A stretch of 64,000 bases of DNA from Rattus norvegicus (GCF_036323735.1 NC_086034.1:39980439-40044438), one strand, 5' to 3'. Positions 1-11,115 are shown, counted from the first letter of the stretch. Numbers and translations are program-made. Notes: generated from the sequence alone by a model not told the origin.

Positions 1-85
1 GTTGCTGTAAGCAATCTACAGATTCAATGAAATCCTCATCAAAATTCCAACTAAATTCTTCATACAGTTAGAAAGAGCAATTCAG
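1..85 (+). mobile_element. LINE-1 ORF2 fragment (upstream part of interrupted L1)
   Basis: From about base 12 this matches the L1 ORF2 segment that follows the reverse transcriptase core (residues like AIYRFN then IPTKFF then LERAI), the same segment seen at 4615-4690, 5695-5775 and 52105-52170. It stops abruptly near base 85, where L1 5'UTR sequence begins. Its reading continues, after a gap of about 20 codons, in the L1 piece at 7792-9595, so I infer both belong to one older element split by a later insertion. The left end lies outside the window. Confidence 0.75.
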
Positions 86-1037
86 AAACGCCATCTGGAA
101 CCCTGGTGCAGGGAGCTCCCAGAAAGGGCGGCGCAGGTCCTCCAGGTTGCTGCCCTCGCAGAGAGCTCATAAGCAATACCCTAAGAGCAAATGAGCCTCG
201 GAACAACAGGTAAGACCAACATTTCTGCTCCAAGCGACCTGACTGGTGGTCTCAGGACACACAAAGGCAAAATTCCTCTAGGACCAGACACTTCTGGTTT
301 TTAGCTAGATTCCCAACCTTGCTGATCCCGGCATGCAGCTCACTGCTCCCAAACCCCTTGGGAGAGAGAGCTCACCATCCTGACAGGTGGGCACTCCTGA
401 GACTACAGAGCAGAAGGTTAATGCCCACCCCTACCCACATCCTTGGCCCAAGAGGAAACTGTATACGGCCTCTAGGAAATGGAAGATAGGGGCACTGGAG
501 CTGCAGGTCCCCTGCGCCCGAGGAACCTCAAGAACCTGAAGGGACCAGACTAACAGTTCTCTGCATCCAAATCCCATGGGAGGGAGAGCGAAACCTTCAG
601 AAAGGTAGACAAGCCTGGGAAGCAAGAAGAGACTACAATCTGCCCATATTTTTGACTCCAGAGGAAAACCAAATGCCATCTAGGACCCTGGTGCACAGGG
701 GCTCCCAGAAAGGGCAGCACAGGTCCTCCTGGTTGCTGCCCTCCCGCAGAGCTCATAAGCAACACCCCACGAGCAAACTTGAGCCTCGGGATCACAGGTA
801 AAACCAACTTTTCTGCTTCAAATAACCTGCCTGGTGAACTCAGGACACAGGCCCACAACAACAGCTGAAGACTTTTAGACAGGAAAAACTACACGCACAA
901 AAGCAGAACACTCTGTTCCCATAACTGGCTGAAAGAAAACAGGAAAACAGGTCTACAGCACTCCTGTCACACAGGCTTATAGGACAGTCTAGCCACTGTC
1001 AGAAATACCAAAACAAAGTAACAACAGAGACAATCTG
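86..1037 (+). repeat. L1-1 5'UTR with tandem monomers
   Basis: The stretch beginning GCCATCTGG at 90 recurs at about 675 (GCCATCTAGG, then CCCTGGTGCA), a period of about 585 bp covering the blocks with AGCTCATAAGCAA and ACAGGTAA. Shorter sub-repeats about 210 bp apart also occur, for example GAGGAAAC near 452 against GAGGAAAACC near 661. Rodent L1 5'UTRs act as internal promoters built from such monomers. Promoter activity of this copy is inferred, not shown. Confidence 0.8.
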
Positions 1038-2101
1038 ATAGTGAGAGGCAAGCACAGGAATCCAAGCAACAGAAACCAAGACTACATGGCATCATCGGGG
1101 CCTAATTCTCCCACCAAAGCAAACACTGAATATCCAACCAAACACACCAGAAAAGCAAGATCTAGATTTAAATTCATATTTGATCATGATGCTGGAGGAC
1201 TTCAAAAAAGACATGAAGAACTCCCTTAGAGAAACACAGAAAAACATAAATAAACAAGTAGAAGCCTACAGAGAGGAATCACAAAAATCCCAAAAAGAAT
1301 TCCAGGAAACCAAAATCCAACAGTTGAAGGAATTAAAAATGGAAATAGAAGCAATGAAGAAAGAACACAGGGAAACAACCCTGCATATAGAAAAAAAAGG
1401 AAGAGACAAGGAGCCGTAGATACAAGCACCACCAACAGAATACAAGAGATAGAAGAGAGAATCTTAGGAGCAGAAGATTCCATAGAAATCATTGACACAA
1501 CTGTCAAAGATAATGTAAAACAGAAAAAACATACAGAAAATCCAGGACTCCATAAGAAGATCAAACCTAAGGATTATAGGTATAGAAGAGAGTTAAGACT
1601 CCCAGCTCAAAGAACCAGTAAATATCTTCAACAAAATCATAGAAGAAAACTTCCCTAACCTGAAGAAAGAGATGCCCATAAGCATACAAGAAGCCTACAG
1701 AACTCCAAATAGATTGGACCAGAAAAGGAACTACTACTGTCACATAATAGTCAAAACACCAAATGCACAAAATAAAGAAAGAATATTAAAAGCAGTAAGG
1801 GAAAATGGTCAAGTAACATATAAAGGCAGACCTAGCAGAAACACCAGATTTTTCGCCAGAGACTATGACAGCCAGAAGATCATGGACAGATGTAATACAG
1901 ACCCTAAGAGAACAAAAATGTCAGCCCAGGTTACTGTATCCTGCAAAATTCTCAATTAACATAGATGGAGAATCCAAGATATTCCATGACAAAACGAAAT
2001 TTACACAATATCTTTCTACAAATCCAGTGCTACAAAGGATAATAAATGGTAAAGCCCAACATAAGGAGACAAGCTACACCCTAGAAAAAGCAAGAAACTA
2101 A
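1038..2101 (+). pseudogene. L1-1 ORF1 (RNA-binding chaperone), broken
   Basis: ORF1 normally encodes a trimeric nucleic-acid-binding protein with an N-terminal coiled coil, an RRM and a C-terminal domain, packaging L1 RNA in the cytoplasm. Here the expected start ATG reads ATA at 1038-1040, followed in frame by VRGKHRNPSNRNQDYMASS. A stop near 1229 and frame changes split the protein. A charged heptad-rich coiled coil is open at 1180-1419 (for example KQVEAYREESQKSQKEFQE), the middle at 1672-1959, and the C-terminal domain (QYLSTNPVLQRIINGKAQHK) at 1865-2101. It can no longer make a full protein. Identity as L1 ORF1 is secure from parallel copies at 20194-21278, 41845-42919 and 48505-49638. 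Confidence 0.9.
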
Positions 2102-2211
2102 ATGTCTTGGCATAAAACAAAGAGAAGAAAAGCACACAAACATAACCTCACATCCAAATATGAATATAACAGAAAGCAATAATCACTATTCCTTAATATC
2201 TCTCAACATCA

Positions 2212-3105
2212 ATGGTCTCATCCCCAATAAAAAGACATAGATTAATAAACTGGATAAGCAATGAGGACCTTGCATTCTGCTGCCTACAGGAAACACACCT
2301 CACGGACAAAGACAGGCAAAACCTCAGAGTGAAAGGCTGGAAAACAACTTTCCAAGCAAATGGTCAGAAGAAGCAAGCTGGAGTAGCCATTCTAATATCA
2401 AATAAAATCAATTTTCAACTAAAAGTCATCAAAAAAGATAAGGAAGGACACTTCATGTTCATCAAAGGAAAAATCCACCAAGATGAACTCTCAATCCTAA
2501 ATATCTATGCCCCAAATACAAGGGCAACTACATACGTAAATGAAATCTTACTAAAGTTCAAAACACACATTGCACCTCACACAATAATAGTAGGAGACTT
2601 CAACACCCCACTCTTTTCAATGGACACAACATGGAAACAGAAATTAAACAGAGACGTAGACAGACTAAGAGATATCATGAACCAAATCGACTTAACAGAT
2701 ATTTATAGAACATTCTATCCTAAAGCAAATGGATATACCTTCTTCTCAGCAGCTTATGGTAGTTTCTCCAAAATTGACCATATAATTGGTCAAAAAACAG
2801 GCCTCATCAGGTTCAGAAAGATAGATATAATCCCATGTGCCCTATCAGACCACCACAGCCTAAAGCTAGTCTTCAATAACAATAAGGGAAGAACGGCCAC
2901 ATATACGTGGAAGTTGAATAATGCTCTACTCAATGGTAAACTGATCAAGGAAAAAATAAAGAAAGAAATTAAAGACTTTTTAGAATTTAATGAAAATGAA
3001 GGTACAAAATACCGAAACTTATGGGACACAATGAAAGCTGTGGTAAGAGGAAAACTCACAGCTGTAAGTGCCTGCAGAAAGAAACAGGAGAGAGCATATA
3101 TATAA
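2212..3105 (+). CDS. L1-1 ORF2 endonuclease domain frame (297 aa, open remnant)
   Basis: This is the longest open frame in the window. It lacks the first ~15 residues of ORF2 because of the frameshift near 2220, so the N-terminal metal-site asparagine lies in another frame. Visible APE-like endonuclease motifs are the QETHL glutamate near residue 27, GDFNTPL near residues 127-133, a SKIDHIIG block near residues 186-193 (preceded by S where related copies have T), and the catalytic pair SDHHSL near residues 212-217. It then runs into the linker before the RT and ends in a stop at 3103-3105. The start codon is arbitrary and there is no sign of independent expression, so read it as a well-preserved domain rather than a gene. 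Confidence 0.6.
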   Translation: MVSSPIKRHRLINWISNEDLAFCCLQETHLTDKDRQNLRVKGWKTTFQANGQKKQAGVAILISNKINFQLKVIKKDKEGHFMFIKGKIHQDELSILNIYAPNTRATTYVNEILLKFKTHIAPHTIIVGDFNTPLFSMDTTWKQKLNRDVDRLRDIMNQIDLTDIYRTFYPKANGYTFFSAAYGSFSKIDHIIGQKTGLIRFRKIDIIPCALSDHHSLKLVFNNNKGRTATYTWKLNNALLNGKLIKEKIKKEIKDFLEFNENEGTKYRNLWDTMKAVVRGKLTAVSACRKKQERAYI

Positions 3106-4423
3106 ACAGCTTGACAGCACACCTAAATGCTCTAGAACAAAAAGAAGCAAATACACCCAGGAGGAGTAGAAGGCAGGAAATATTCAACCTCAGAGCTGAA
3201 ATCTACCAAGTAGAAACATAAAGGAGCATAGAAAGAATCAACAGAACCAAAAGTTGGTTCTTTGAGAAAATCAACAAGATACATAAATGCTTAGCCAAAA
3301 TAATGAGAGGTCACAGAGAGTGTGTACAAATTAAAAAATCACAAATGAAAAGGGAGACATAACTACAGATTTAGAGGAAATTCAATAAACCATCACATCC
3401 TACTACAAAACCCTATGTTCAGAAAAACTTGAAAATCTGCAGAAAATGGAAAATTTCCTAGACAGATACCAGGAACCAAAGTTAAATCAGGAACAGATAA
3501 ACAAGTTAAACAACCCCATAACTGCTAATGACATAGAAGCAGTCATTAAAGGTCTCCCAACAAAAAAGAGCCCAAGTCCAGATTGGTTTAGTGCAGAATT
3601 CTATCAGACCTTCATAGAAGACCTCATACCAATATTATCCAAACTATTCCACAAAATTGAAACAGATGGAGAACTACCGAATTCCTTCTCGGAAGCCACA
3701 TTTACTCTTGTACTTAAACCACACCAAGGCCGAACAAGAAAGAGAACTTCAGACCAATTTCCCTTATGAATATCAATGTAGAAATACTCAATAATATTCT
3801 GGCAAACAGAATCCAAGAGCACATTAAAACAATCATCCACCATGATCAAGTAGGCTTCATCCTAAGCATGCATGGATGGTTTAATATACGGAGAACCATC
3901 AACATGATCCATTATATAAACAAACTGAAAGAACAAAAGACATGATCATTTCATTAGATGCTGAGAAAGCATTTGACAAAATTCAATACCCCTTCATGAT
4001 AAAAGTCCTGTAAAGTATAGGTATTCAAGGCCCATACCTAAACAAAGTAAAAGCCATATACAGCAAACCAGTCGCTAACATTAAACTAAATGGAGAGAAA
4101 CTTGAAGCAATCCCACTAAAATCAGGGACTAGACAAGGGTGACCACTCTCTCCCTACTTATTCAATATACTTCTTGAAGTTCTAGCCAGAGCAATCAGAC
4201 AACAAAAGGAGATCAAGGGGTGAGAGATTGGAAAAGAAGAAGTCAAAATATCACTATTGCAGATGATATGATAGTATATTTAAGTGATCCCAAAAGTTCC
4301 ACCAGAGAACTCCTAAAGCTGATAAACAACTACAGCAAAGTGGCTGAGTATAAAATTAACTCAAATAAATCAGTAGCCTTCCTCTACACAAGAGAGAATC
4401 AAGTCAAGATAGAAATTAGGGAA

Positions 4424-5507
4424 ATGACATCCTTCATAATAGTCCCAAATAATATAAAATACCTCGGTGTGACTTTAACCAAGCAAGTTAAAGATCTGTA
4501 CAATAAGATCTTCAAACCCCGAAGAAAGAAATTGGAGACCTCAGAAGATGGAAAGATCCCCATACTCATGGACTGGCAGGATTAATATAGTAAAAATGGC
4601 CATTTTATGAAAAGCGATCTACAGATTCAAGGCAATGCCCATTAAAGTACTAATCCAATTCTTCAAAGAGTTAGACATAAAAATTTGCAAATTCATCTGG
4701 AATAACAAAAACCCCAGGGTAACTAAAACTTTCCTCAACAATAAAAGGACTTCTGGGGGAATCACTATCCCTGATCTCAAGCAGTATTACAGAGCAATAA
4801 TGATAAAAACTGCATGGTATTGGTTCAGAGGCAGACAGATAGACCAATGGAATAGAATTGAAGACCCAGAAATGAACCCACCCACCTATGGTCACTTGAT
4901 TTTTGACAAAGGAGTCAAAACCATTCAATGGAAAAAAGATAGCATTTTCAGCAAATGGTGCTGCTTCAACTGGAAGTCATCCTGTAGAAGAATGCAGGTC
5001 GATCCATGTTTCACATCCTGTACATAGCTTTCCTCCAAGTGGATCAAGGACCTCCACATCAAACCAGATACACTCAAACTAATAGAAGAAATTATGGGGA
5101 AGCAACTAAAACACATGGGCACTGGAGAAAATTTCCTGAATAAAACACCAATGGCTTATGCTCTAAGATCAAGAATCGACAAGTGGGATCTCATAAAACT
5201 GCAAAGCTTCTGTAAGGCAAAGGACACTGTGGTTTGGACAAAACAGCACCCGACAGATTGGGAAAATATCTTTACCAATCCTACAACAGATAGAGGGCTT
5301 ATATCCAAAATATACAATAACTCAAGAAGTTAGACCACAGGGAGAAAAATATCCCTATTAAAAATGGGGTTCAGAGCTAAACAAAAAATTCAAAGAATGC
5401 CCAGTGGCTGAGAAACACCTAAAGAAATGTTGAACATCTTTAGTCATAAGGGAAATGAAAATCAAAACAACCCTGAGATTTCACTTCATACCAGTGACAA
5501 TGGCTAA
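4424..5507 (+). repeat. First copy of duplicated ORF2 segment in L1-1
   Basis: It runs from the residues [21 protein letters not shown] (around 4445-4510) to the block ending ATGGCTAAG near 5507. The same order restarts at about 5508 with CGACACCCTTCATAATAG. By eye the two copies are about 88% identical, so this is not a recent duplication. It could be template switching between two L1 RNAs or recombination between different L1 copies. Confidence 0.85.
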
Positions 5508-6600
5508 GAAACGACACCCTTCATAATAGACCCAAACAATATAAAGTACCTCGTTGTGACTTTAACCAAGTAAGTAAAAATCTGTACAATAAGAACTTCA
5601 AGACTCTGAAGAAAGAAATTGAAGAAGACCTCAGAAGATGGAAAGATCTACCATGCTCATAGATTGGCAGGATTAATATAGTAAAAATGGCCATTTTACC
5701 AAAAGCGATCTTCAGATTCAATACAATCCCCATCAAAATACCAATCCATTTCTTCAAAGAGTTAGACAGAACAATTTGCAAATTAATTTGGAATAACAAA
5801 AAACCCAGGATAGCTAAAACTATCCTCAACAATAAAAGAACTTCAGGGGGAATCACTATTCCTGAACTCAAGCAGTATTAAACAGCAATAGTGATAAAAA
5901 CTGCATGGTATTGGTACAGAGACAGACAGATAGACCAATGGAACAGAATTGAAGACCGAGAAGTGAACCCACACACCTATGGGCACTTGATTTTTGACAA
6001 AGGAGCCAAAACTATCAAATTGAAAAAAGATAGCATTTTCACCAAATGGTGCTGGTTGAACTGTAGGTCAACATGTAGAAGAATGCAGATTGATCCGTGC
6101 TTATCACCCTGTACAAAGCTTAAGTCCAAGTGATCATGGACCTCCACATCAAACTGGATACACTCAAACTAATAGAAGAAAAACTAGGGCAGCATCTCCA
6201 ATACATGGGCACTGGAAAAAATTTCCTAAACAAATACCAATGGCTTATGCTGTAAGATCAAGAATCGAATAATGGGATCTCATAAAACTGCAAAGCTTCC
6301 TTAAGGCAAAGGACACTGTGGTTAGGACAAAACTGCAACCAACAGATTGGGAAAAGATCTTTACTAATCCTACAACAGATAGAGGCCTTATATCCAAAAT
6401 ATACAAAGAACTCAGGAACTTAGACCGCAGGGAGACATATAACCCTATTAAAATTGGGATTCAGAGCTAGACAAAGAATTCACAGTTGAGGAATGCCGAA
6501 TGGCTGAGAAATACTTAAGGAAATGTTCAACATCTTTAGTCATAAGGGAAATGAAAATCAAAACAACCCTGAGATTTCACCTCACACCAGTGAGAATGGC
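5508..6600 (+). repeat. Second copy of duplicated ORF2 segment in L1-1
   Basis: It repeats the thumb/C-terminal ORF2 section in direct orientation, starting inside the TPFII(V)P(N)NIKYL motif and passing through [20 protein letters not shown] (about 5760-5825) and [18 protein letters not shown] (about 6300-6355). It then continues past the end of the first copy into the true ORF2 C-terminus. It carries its own stops, such as TAA after KQY near 5879. Confidence 0.85.
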
Positions 6601-7063
6601 TAAGATCAAAAACTCAGGTGACAGCAAATGCTGGCGAGGACGTGGAGAGAGAGGAACACTCCTCCATTGTTGGTCGGATTGTAGACTGGTACAACCATTC
6701 TGGAAATCAGTCTGGAGGTTCCTCAGAAAATTGGACATTGAACTGCCTGAGGATCCACCTATACCTCTCTTGGGCATATACCCAAAAGATGCCCCAACAT
6801 ACAGAAAAGACACGTGCCCCACTATGTTCATAGCAGCCTTATTTATAATAGCCAGACGGTGGAAAAAACCCTGATGCCCTTCAAGAGAGGAATGGATACA
6901 GAAAATGTGGTACATCTACACAATGGAATATTATTCAGCTATCAAAAACAACGAGTTTATGAAATTCGTAGGCAAATGGTTGGAACTGGAAAATATCATC
7001 CTGAGTGAGGTAACCCAATCACAGAAAAACACACATGGTATGCAATCATTGATAAGTGGCTAA

Positions 7064-7791
7064 TAGCCCAAATTCTTGAATTACCCTAGATGCCTAGAAC
7101 AAATGAAATTCAAGACAGATGATCAAAATGTCAATGCTTCACTTCTTCTTTAAAAGGGGAACAGGAGTACCCTTGGCAGGTAATAGAGAGGCAAAGATAA
7201 AAGAGAGACAGAAAGAACACCCATTCAGAGCCTGCCACACATGTGTCCCATACATATACCGCCATCCAATTAGACAAGATGGATGAAGCAAAGAAGTGCA
7301 GGCCGACAGGAGCCGGACTTAGATCTCTCCTGAGAGACACAGCCAGAATACAGCAAATACAGAGGCGAATGCCAGCAGCAAACCACTGAACTGAGAATAG
7401 GACCCCCGTTGAAGGAATCAGAGAAAGAAATTGAAGAGCTCCAAGGGGCTCGAGACCCCTTATGAACAACAATGCCAAGCAACCATAGCTTCCAGGGACT
7501 ATGCCACTACCTAAAGACTACACATGGACTGACCCTGGACTCTGACCTCATAGATAGCAATGAATATCCTAGTAAGAGCACCAGTGGAAGGAGAAGCACT
7601 GGGTCCTGTTAAGACTGATCCCCAGTGTACTAGATTGTTGGGCAGAGGGCAGCAATGGGGGGAGGATGGGGAGGGAAACACCATAAAGAAGGGGAGGGGG
7701 AGGGATCAGGGGGATGTTTGTCCGCAAATCAGGAAAGGGAATAACATTCTAAATGTAAATAAGAAATAATCAAGTTAATAATAATAATAAA
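7064..7791 (+). other. L1-1 3'UTR and A-rich tail
   Basis: Non-coding tail of L1-1: a conserved part with AAAAGGGGAACAGGAGTACC near 7152, a G-rich polypurine tract at about 7652-7712 typical of rodent L1 3'UTRs, AACATTCTAAATGTAAATAAG at the end, and an (AAT)n/A tail to about 7791. The short open frame 7560-7769 lies wholly in this UTR and is not a gene. Confidence 0.88.
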
Positions 7792-8818
7792 AAAAGGACT
7801 TCACGGGGAATCACTATCCCTGAACTCAAGCAATATTACAGAGCAATAATGATAAAAACTGAAATGTATTGGTACAGAGACAGACAGATAGACCAATGTA
7901 ACAGAATTGAAGACCCAGAAATGAACCCACACACCTATGGTCACTTGATTTTTGACAAAGGAGCCAAAACCATTCAATTGAAAAAAGGTAGCATTTTCAG
8001 TAAATGGTGCTGTTTCAACTAGAGGTCAACATGTAGAAGAATGCAAATCGATCCATGCTTATCATCCTGTACAAAGCTTAAGTCCATGTGGATCAAGGGC
8101 CTCCACATCAAACCAGATACACTCAAAGTAATAGAAGAAAAACTAGGGCAGCATCTCAACACATGGGCACTGGAAAAAGTTTCCTGAACAAAACACCAAT
8201 GGCTTATGCTCTTAGATCTAGAATCGAATAATGGGATCTCGTTAAACTGCAAAGCTTCTTTAAGGCAAAGGACACTGTGGTTAGGACAAAACTGCAACCA
8301 ACAGATTGGGAAAAGATCTTTACTAATCCTACAACAGATAGAGGCCTTATATCCAAAATATACAAAGAACTCAAGCAGTTAGATCTCAGGGAGACACATA
8401 ATCCTATTAAAAAATGGGGTTCAGAGCTAAACAAAGAATTCACAGCTGAGGAATGCCGAATGGCTGAGAAATACTTAAAGAAATGTTCAACATCTTTAGT
8501 CATAAGGGAAATGCAAATCAAAACAACCCTGAGATTTCACCTCACACCAGTGAGAATGGCTAAGATCAAAAACTCAGGTGACAGCAAATGCTGGCGAGGA
8601 TGTGGAGAAAGAGGAACACTCCTCCATTGTTGGTGGGATTGCAGACTGGTACAACCATTCTGGAAATCAGTCTGGAGGTTCCTCAGAAAATTGGACATTG
8701 AACTGCCTGAGGATCCAGCTATACCTCTCTTGGGCATATACCCAAAAGATGCCCCAATATATATTAAAGAGACATGCTCCAGTATGTTCATAGCAGCCTT
8801 ATTTATAATAGCCAGAAG
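7556..8818 (+). repeat. Left arm of near-identical inverted repeat (donor copy)
   Basis: This segment spans the last ~235 bp of the L1-1 3'UTR/tail and the first ~1.03 kb of L1-2. Its reverse complement is at 15325-16586. I found only a few mismatches by reading (near 7592, 8251 and 8776). Because it includes the composite L1-1 tail/L1-2 junction near 7785-7800, the two arms must come from one DNA copying event rather than from independent insertions. Confidence 0.85.
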
Positions 8819-8978
8819 CTGCAAAGAACCCAGATGCCCTTCAAGAGAGGAATGGATACAGAAAATGTGGTACATGTACACAATGGAATATTACTCAGCT
8901 ATCAAAAGCAATGACTTCATGAAATTCAGAGGCAAATGGAGGGAACTAGAAAATATCATCCTGAGTGAGGTAACCTAA
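7792..8978 (+). pseudogene. L1-2 ORF2 C-terminal remnant
   Basis: This is a partial ORF2. The early part is stopped (TAG at about 8019-8021 in place of the usual tryptophan before RST). From 8277 to 8978 a clean 233-residue frame remains, containing [20 protein letters not shown], the cysteine cluster [19 protein letters not shown] (about 8588-8644) and [14 protein letters not shown]. It ends at a TAA after SEVT (8976-8978), a premature stop compared with copies that read on to about 9026. This frame is nearly identical to the minus-strand frame 15225-15866. Confidence 0.88.
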
Positions 8979-9595
8979 TCACAGAAAAACACAAATGGTA
9001 TGTACTCATTGATAAGTGGCTATTAGCCCAAATGCTTCGATTACCTTAGATGCACAGAACACATGAAACTCAAGACAGATGATCAACATGTGAATGCTTC
9101 ACCCTTCTTTAAAAGGGGAACAAGAATACCTTTGTGAGGGAATAGGGAGGCAAAGTTTAAAACATAGGCAGAAGGAACACCCATTCAGAGCCTGCCCCAC
9201 ATGTGGCCCATACATATACAGCCACCTAATTACACAAGATGGATGAAGCAAAGAAGTGCAGGCAGACAGGATCAGGACTTAGATCTCTCCTGAGAGACAC
9301 TGCCACAATACAGCAAATACATAGGCGAATGCCAACAGCAAACCACTGAACTAAGAACGGGACCCCCATTGAAGGAATCAGCGAAAGGACTGGAAGAGCT
9401 TGAAGGGGCTCGAGACCCCATATGAACAACAATGCCAACCAACCAGAGCTTACAGGGACTAAGCCACTACCTAAAGACTATACATGGACTGACCCTGGAC
9501 TCTGACCTCATAGGTAGCAATCAATAGCCTAGTAAGAGCACCAGTTGAATGGGAAGCCCTTGTTCCTGCTAAGACTGAACCCCCAGTGAACGTGA
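7792..9595 (+). mobile_element. LINE-1 (L1-2), ORF2 C-terminus plus partial 3'UTR
   Basis: It begins abruptly at the ORF2 codons for [18 protein letters not shown] directly after the L1-1 tail, runs through the ORF2 C-terminus, and ends inside the 3'UTR at about 9595 (after CCCCCAGTGAACGTG) without purine tract or A-tail. It looks like the downstream half of the older L1 whose upstream half is at 1-85, with about 60 bp missing at the split. The lost 3' end implies a deletion or break at 9595. Confidence 0.85.
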
Positions 9596-10580
9596 ATAAT
9601 TCTAAGGAATTATTCCCAAAAGGAGAGTGGTTCTTGGAAGTATCATATAAACAGCTCTTATGATTAGTATTCGAATGCATCTCATAAACAAATATGCATG
9701 TTAAAAATCCCTTATCAAATATTCTAAAACTGTAACTCACTTTTAGGATTTTACCCATTGTGAAATTCCTATCTCATTTATATATTTTGAAAATGATACG
9801 TGCATCATGGTACAGTGCCTATCTGATAATAATGAGGGTTGCTTGTAACAAAAGAAATGTTAGCAAATGCACAAAGTATGCAGGCATTAAGTTCATGCTT
9901 TGGATAAATAATAAATAGATGATACAGACTTAAGCTGTTGAACTGAAACATAAATTTAGGCAGAACTTTCAGGACAAAGATATATTTGAAATCATTTAAA
10001 GTGTAAGCAATGCATAGAATAAATATTTCTTGAAATAGTGAGCTTATCTAGCATTCATCCAATCATTTCAACAGCTACTAAATATTTAGTGACCTACAAA
10101 TACTACCAGTATTGTATTCCTATTTTTGCATGCAGGTTTACTAACATATGTATTTAAATAGTTTATCACTACTGATTAGAACTTGGTGTGTTAATTAACA
10201 ATCCATGTAATTTTACATGCTTCTTCCCTTTTCCAGTTTTCATTATTGAACCTGTCATCATTATAGCACGGCTTTTGAATAAATCAATTCAGTAGCCTTT
10301 GAACAAAATCTTCAGGCTAATATTTGTACTTTTGTTGGTTTTTGTCACTCATGAAAACCAGAATAACATAATAATATATTGAAGGATAGTTAAAAGTTAT
10401 ATAAAAATAAATTAGAATAATATAACACAAGAATTTGTCCTAATGAAGTCATGAACAGGTAGTTAATTCAAACACTCATCTATATTGTTTTTCTAAATGT
10501 TCTCATCAGTACATAGTGCTCCCAGTGTAGGAGAAATGTTATTATTGTCAAATTTTGGTAATAGTGATTAAAATCATAAA
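9596..10580. other. AT-rich intergenic sequence, nothing recognised
   Basis: Roughly 1 kb of AT-rich sequence with no repeat I can name and no open frame of interest. It begins immediately after the truncated 3' end of L1-2. Confidence 0.5.
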
Positions 10581-11094
10581 TGTTGAGGTTTGGTGTGTTG
10601 CTATGTATTGTAATGCTAAATACTGGCCCTGGTTGCCTCCAGGACAGGAGAAGCATCTAGTACACCAAATGATGCTATGCAACCTTGCTCTTTAATTTAA
10701 AATTATTGATTGAATAAAGATGTCTACAGCATATAGTGGGGCAAAAGAGATGTAGGTAGAGTTTTGGATCCAGGGCTTTGGGTCTAAAGAACACAACTAG
10801 AAGAGAGAATAAGGTGGAGAGAAGAGAAGACATGATAGGATAGATGAATCATGAAAAATGTGGCCATGAAGACTGGGCAATTGGAATTAAGAGCTTCCTA
10901 ACTGGAAAATGATAACATAACTCAGGTTAATAGCTAGGGAAGTAGACACTAATAGCTTAGAGGATAGATATCTGCCCAGGTCTAGTGCTGATTAAGATTG
11001 TTATAAACATGAAAGTTGTGTATCTTTTATCTGGGAACTTAATGATCAAACTTGGGGTAGAAACCCCTAATCTATTTTAATTATTATTACAACA
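10581..11094 (+). mobile_element. Probable ERVK-class LTR
   Basis: The candidate LTR starts TGTTGAGGTTTGG at 10581 and ends ACAACA at 11094, giving the TG...CA termini and a length of about 514 bp. It has AATAAAG near 10715 as a plausible polyadenylation signal and a purine-rich middle. Three bases after its end comes a sequence resembling a lysine-tRNA primer-binding site (11098-11115). Only the LTR and a short leader are evident, with no gag/pol frame. Family identity is from memory of rodent ERVK LTRs and needs a library search. Confidence 0.55.
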
Positions 11095-11097
11095 TAT

Positions 11098-11115
11098 TGG
11101 CACTCAACACAGGGT
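11098..11115 (+). promoter_or_regulatory. Degenerate tRNA-Lys-type primer-binding site
   Basis: TGGCACTCAACACAGGGT differs at a few positions from the usual lysine primer-binding site of ERVK elements, and its spacing just after the LTR end supports the assignment. It marks the LTR as a 5' LTR whose internal region has been lost or replaced. Confidence 0.5.

Larger units (their letters stand above)
2160..7063 (+). pseudogene. L1-1 ORF2 (endonuclease / reverse transcriptase), broken and partly duplicated
   Basis: ORF2 normally supplies the target-nicking endonuclease and the reverse transcriptase for target-primed reverse transcription. The start ATG is at 2160. A frameshift near 2220 (lost bases after NGL) moves the frame, after which an uninterrupted 297-residue frame (2212-3105) holds the endonuclease. 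The RT region (3446-4585) is broken by several shifts and stops. Its active-site motif, normally FADD, reads IADD at 4256-4267 (ATT GCA GAT GAT). The C-terminal part is present twice (4424-5507 and 5508-6600). The cysteine-containing C-terminus (GDSKCWRG, then HCWSDC) is at about 6620-6680. The terminal stop is near 7061-7063. Confidence 0.92.
86..7791 (+). mobile_element. Full-length but defective LINE-1 (L1-1), rat type
   Basis: Order along the plus strand: repeated GC-richer 5'UTR (86-1037), ORF1 (1038-2101), short intergenic gap, ORF2 (2160-7063), 3'UTR with a G-rich purine tract (7640-7720), and an A-rich tail ending in an AAT repeat (about 7770-7791). It is longer than the sibling copy at 37236-44043 because about 1.09 kb of ORF2 is present twice (see 4424-5507 and 5508-6600). 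Frameshifts in both ORFs and loss of the ORF1 start make autonomous movement unlikely. Confidence 0.93.

Noticed and set aside
7560..7769. 69-residue frame MNILVRAPVEGEALG
   Set aside because: Lies wholly in the L1 3'UTR and recurs at 16374-16691 and 28096-28296 only because the UTR is repeated.
8537..8881. Recurrent ~112-residue minus-strand frame ([14 protein letters not shown]...)
   Set aside because: It is the antisense shadow of the L1 ORF2 C-terminus and appears identically at every copy (6577-6915, 15268-15606, 16459-16845).
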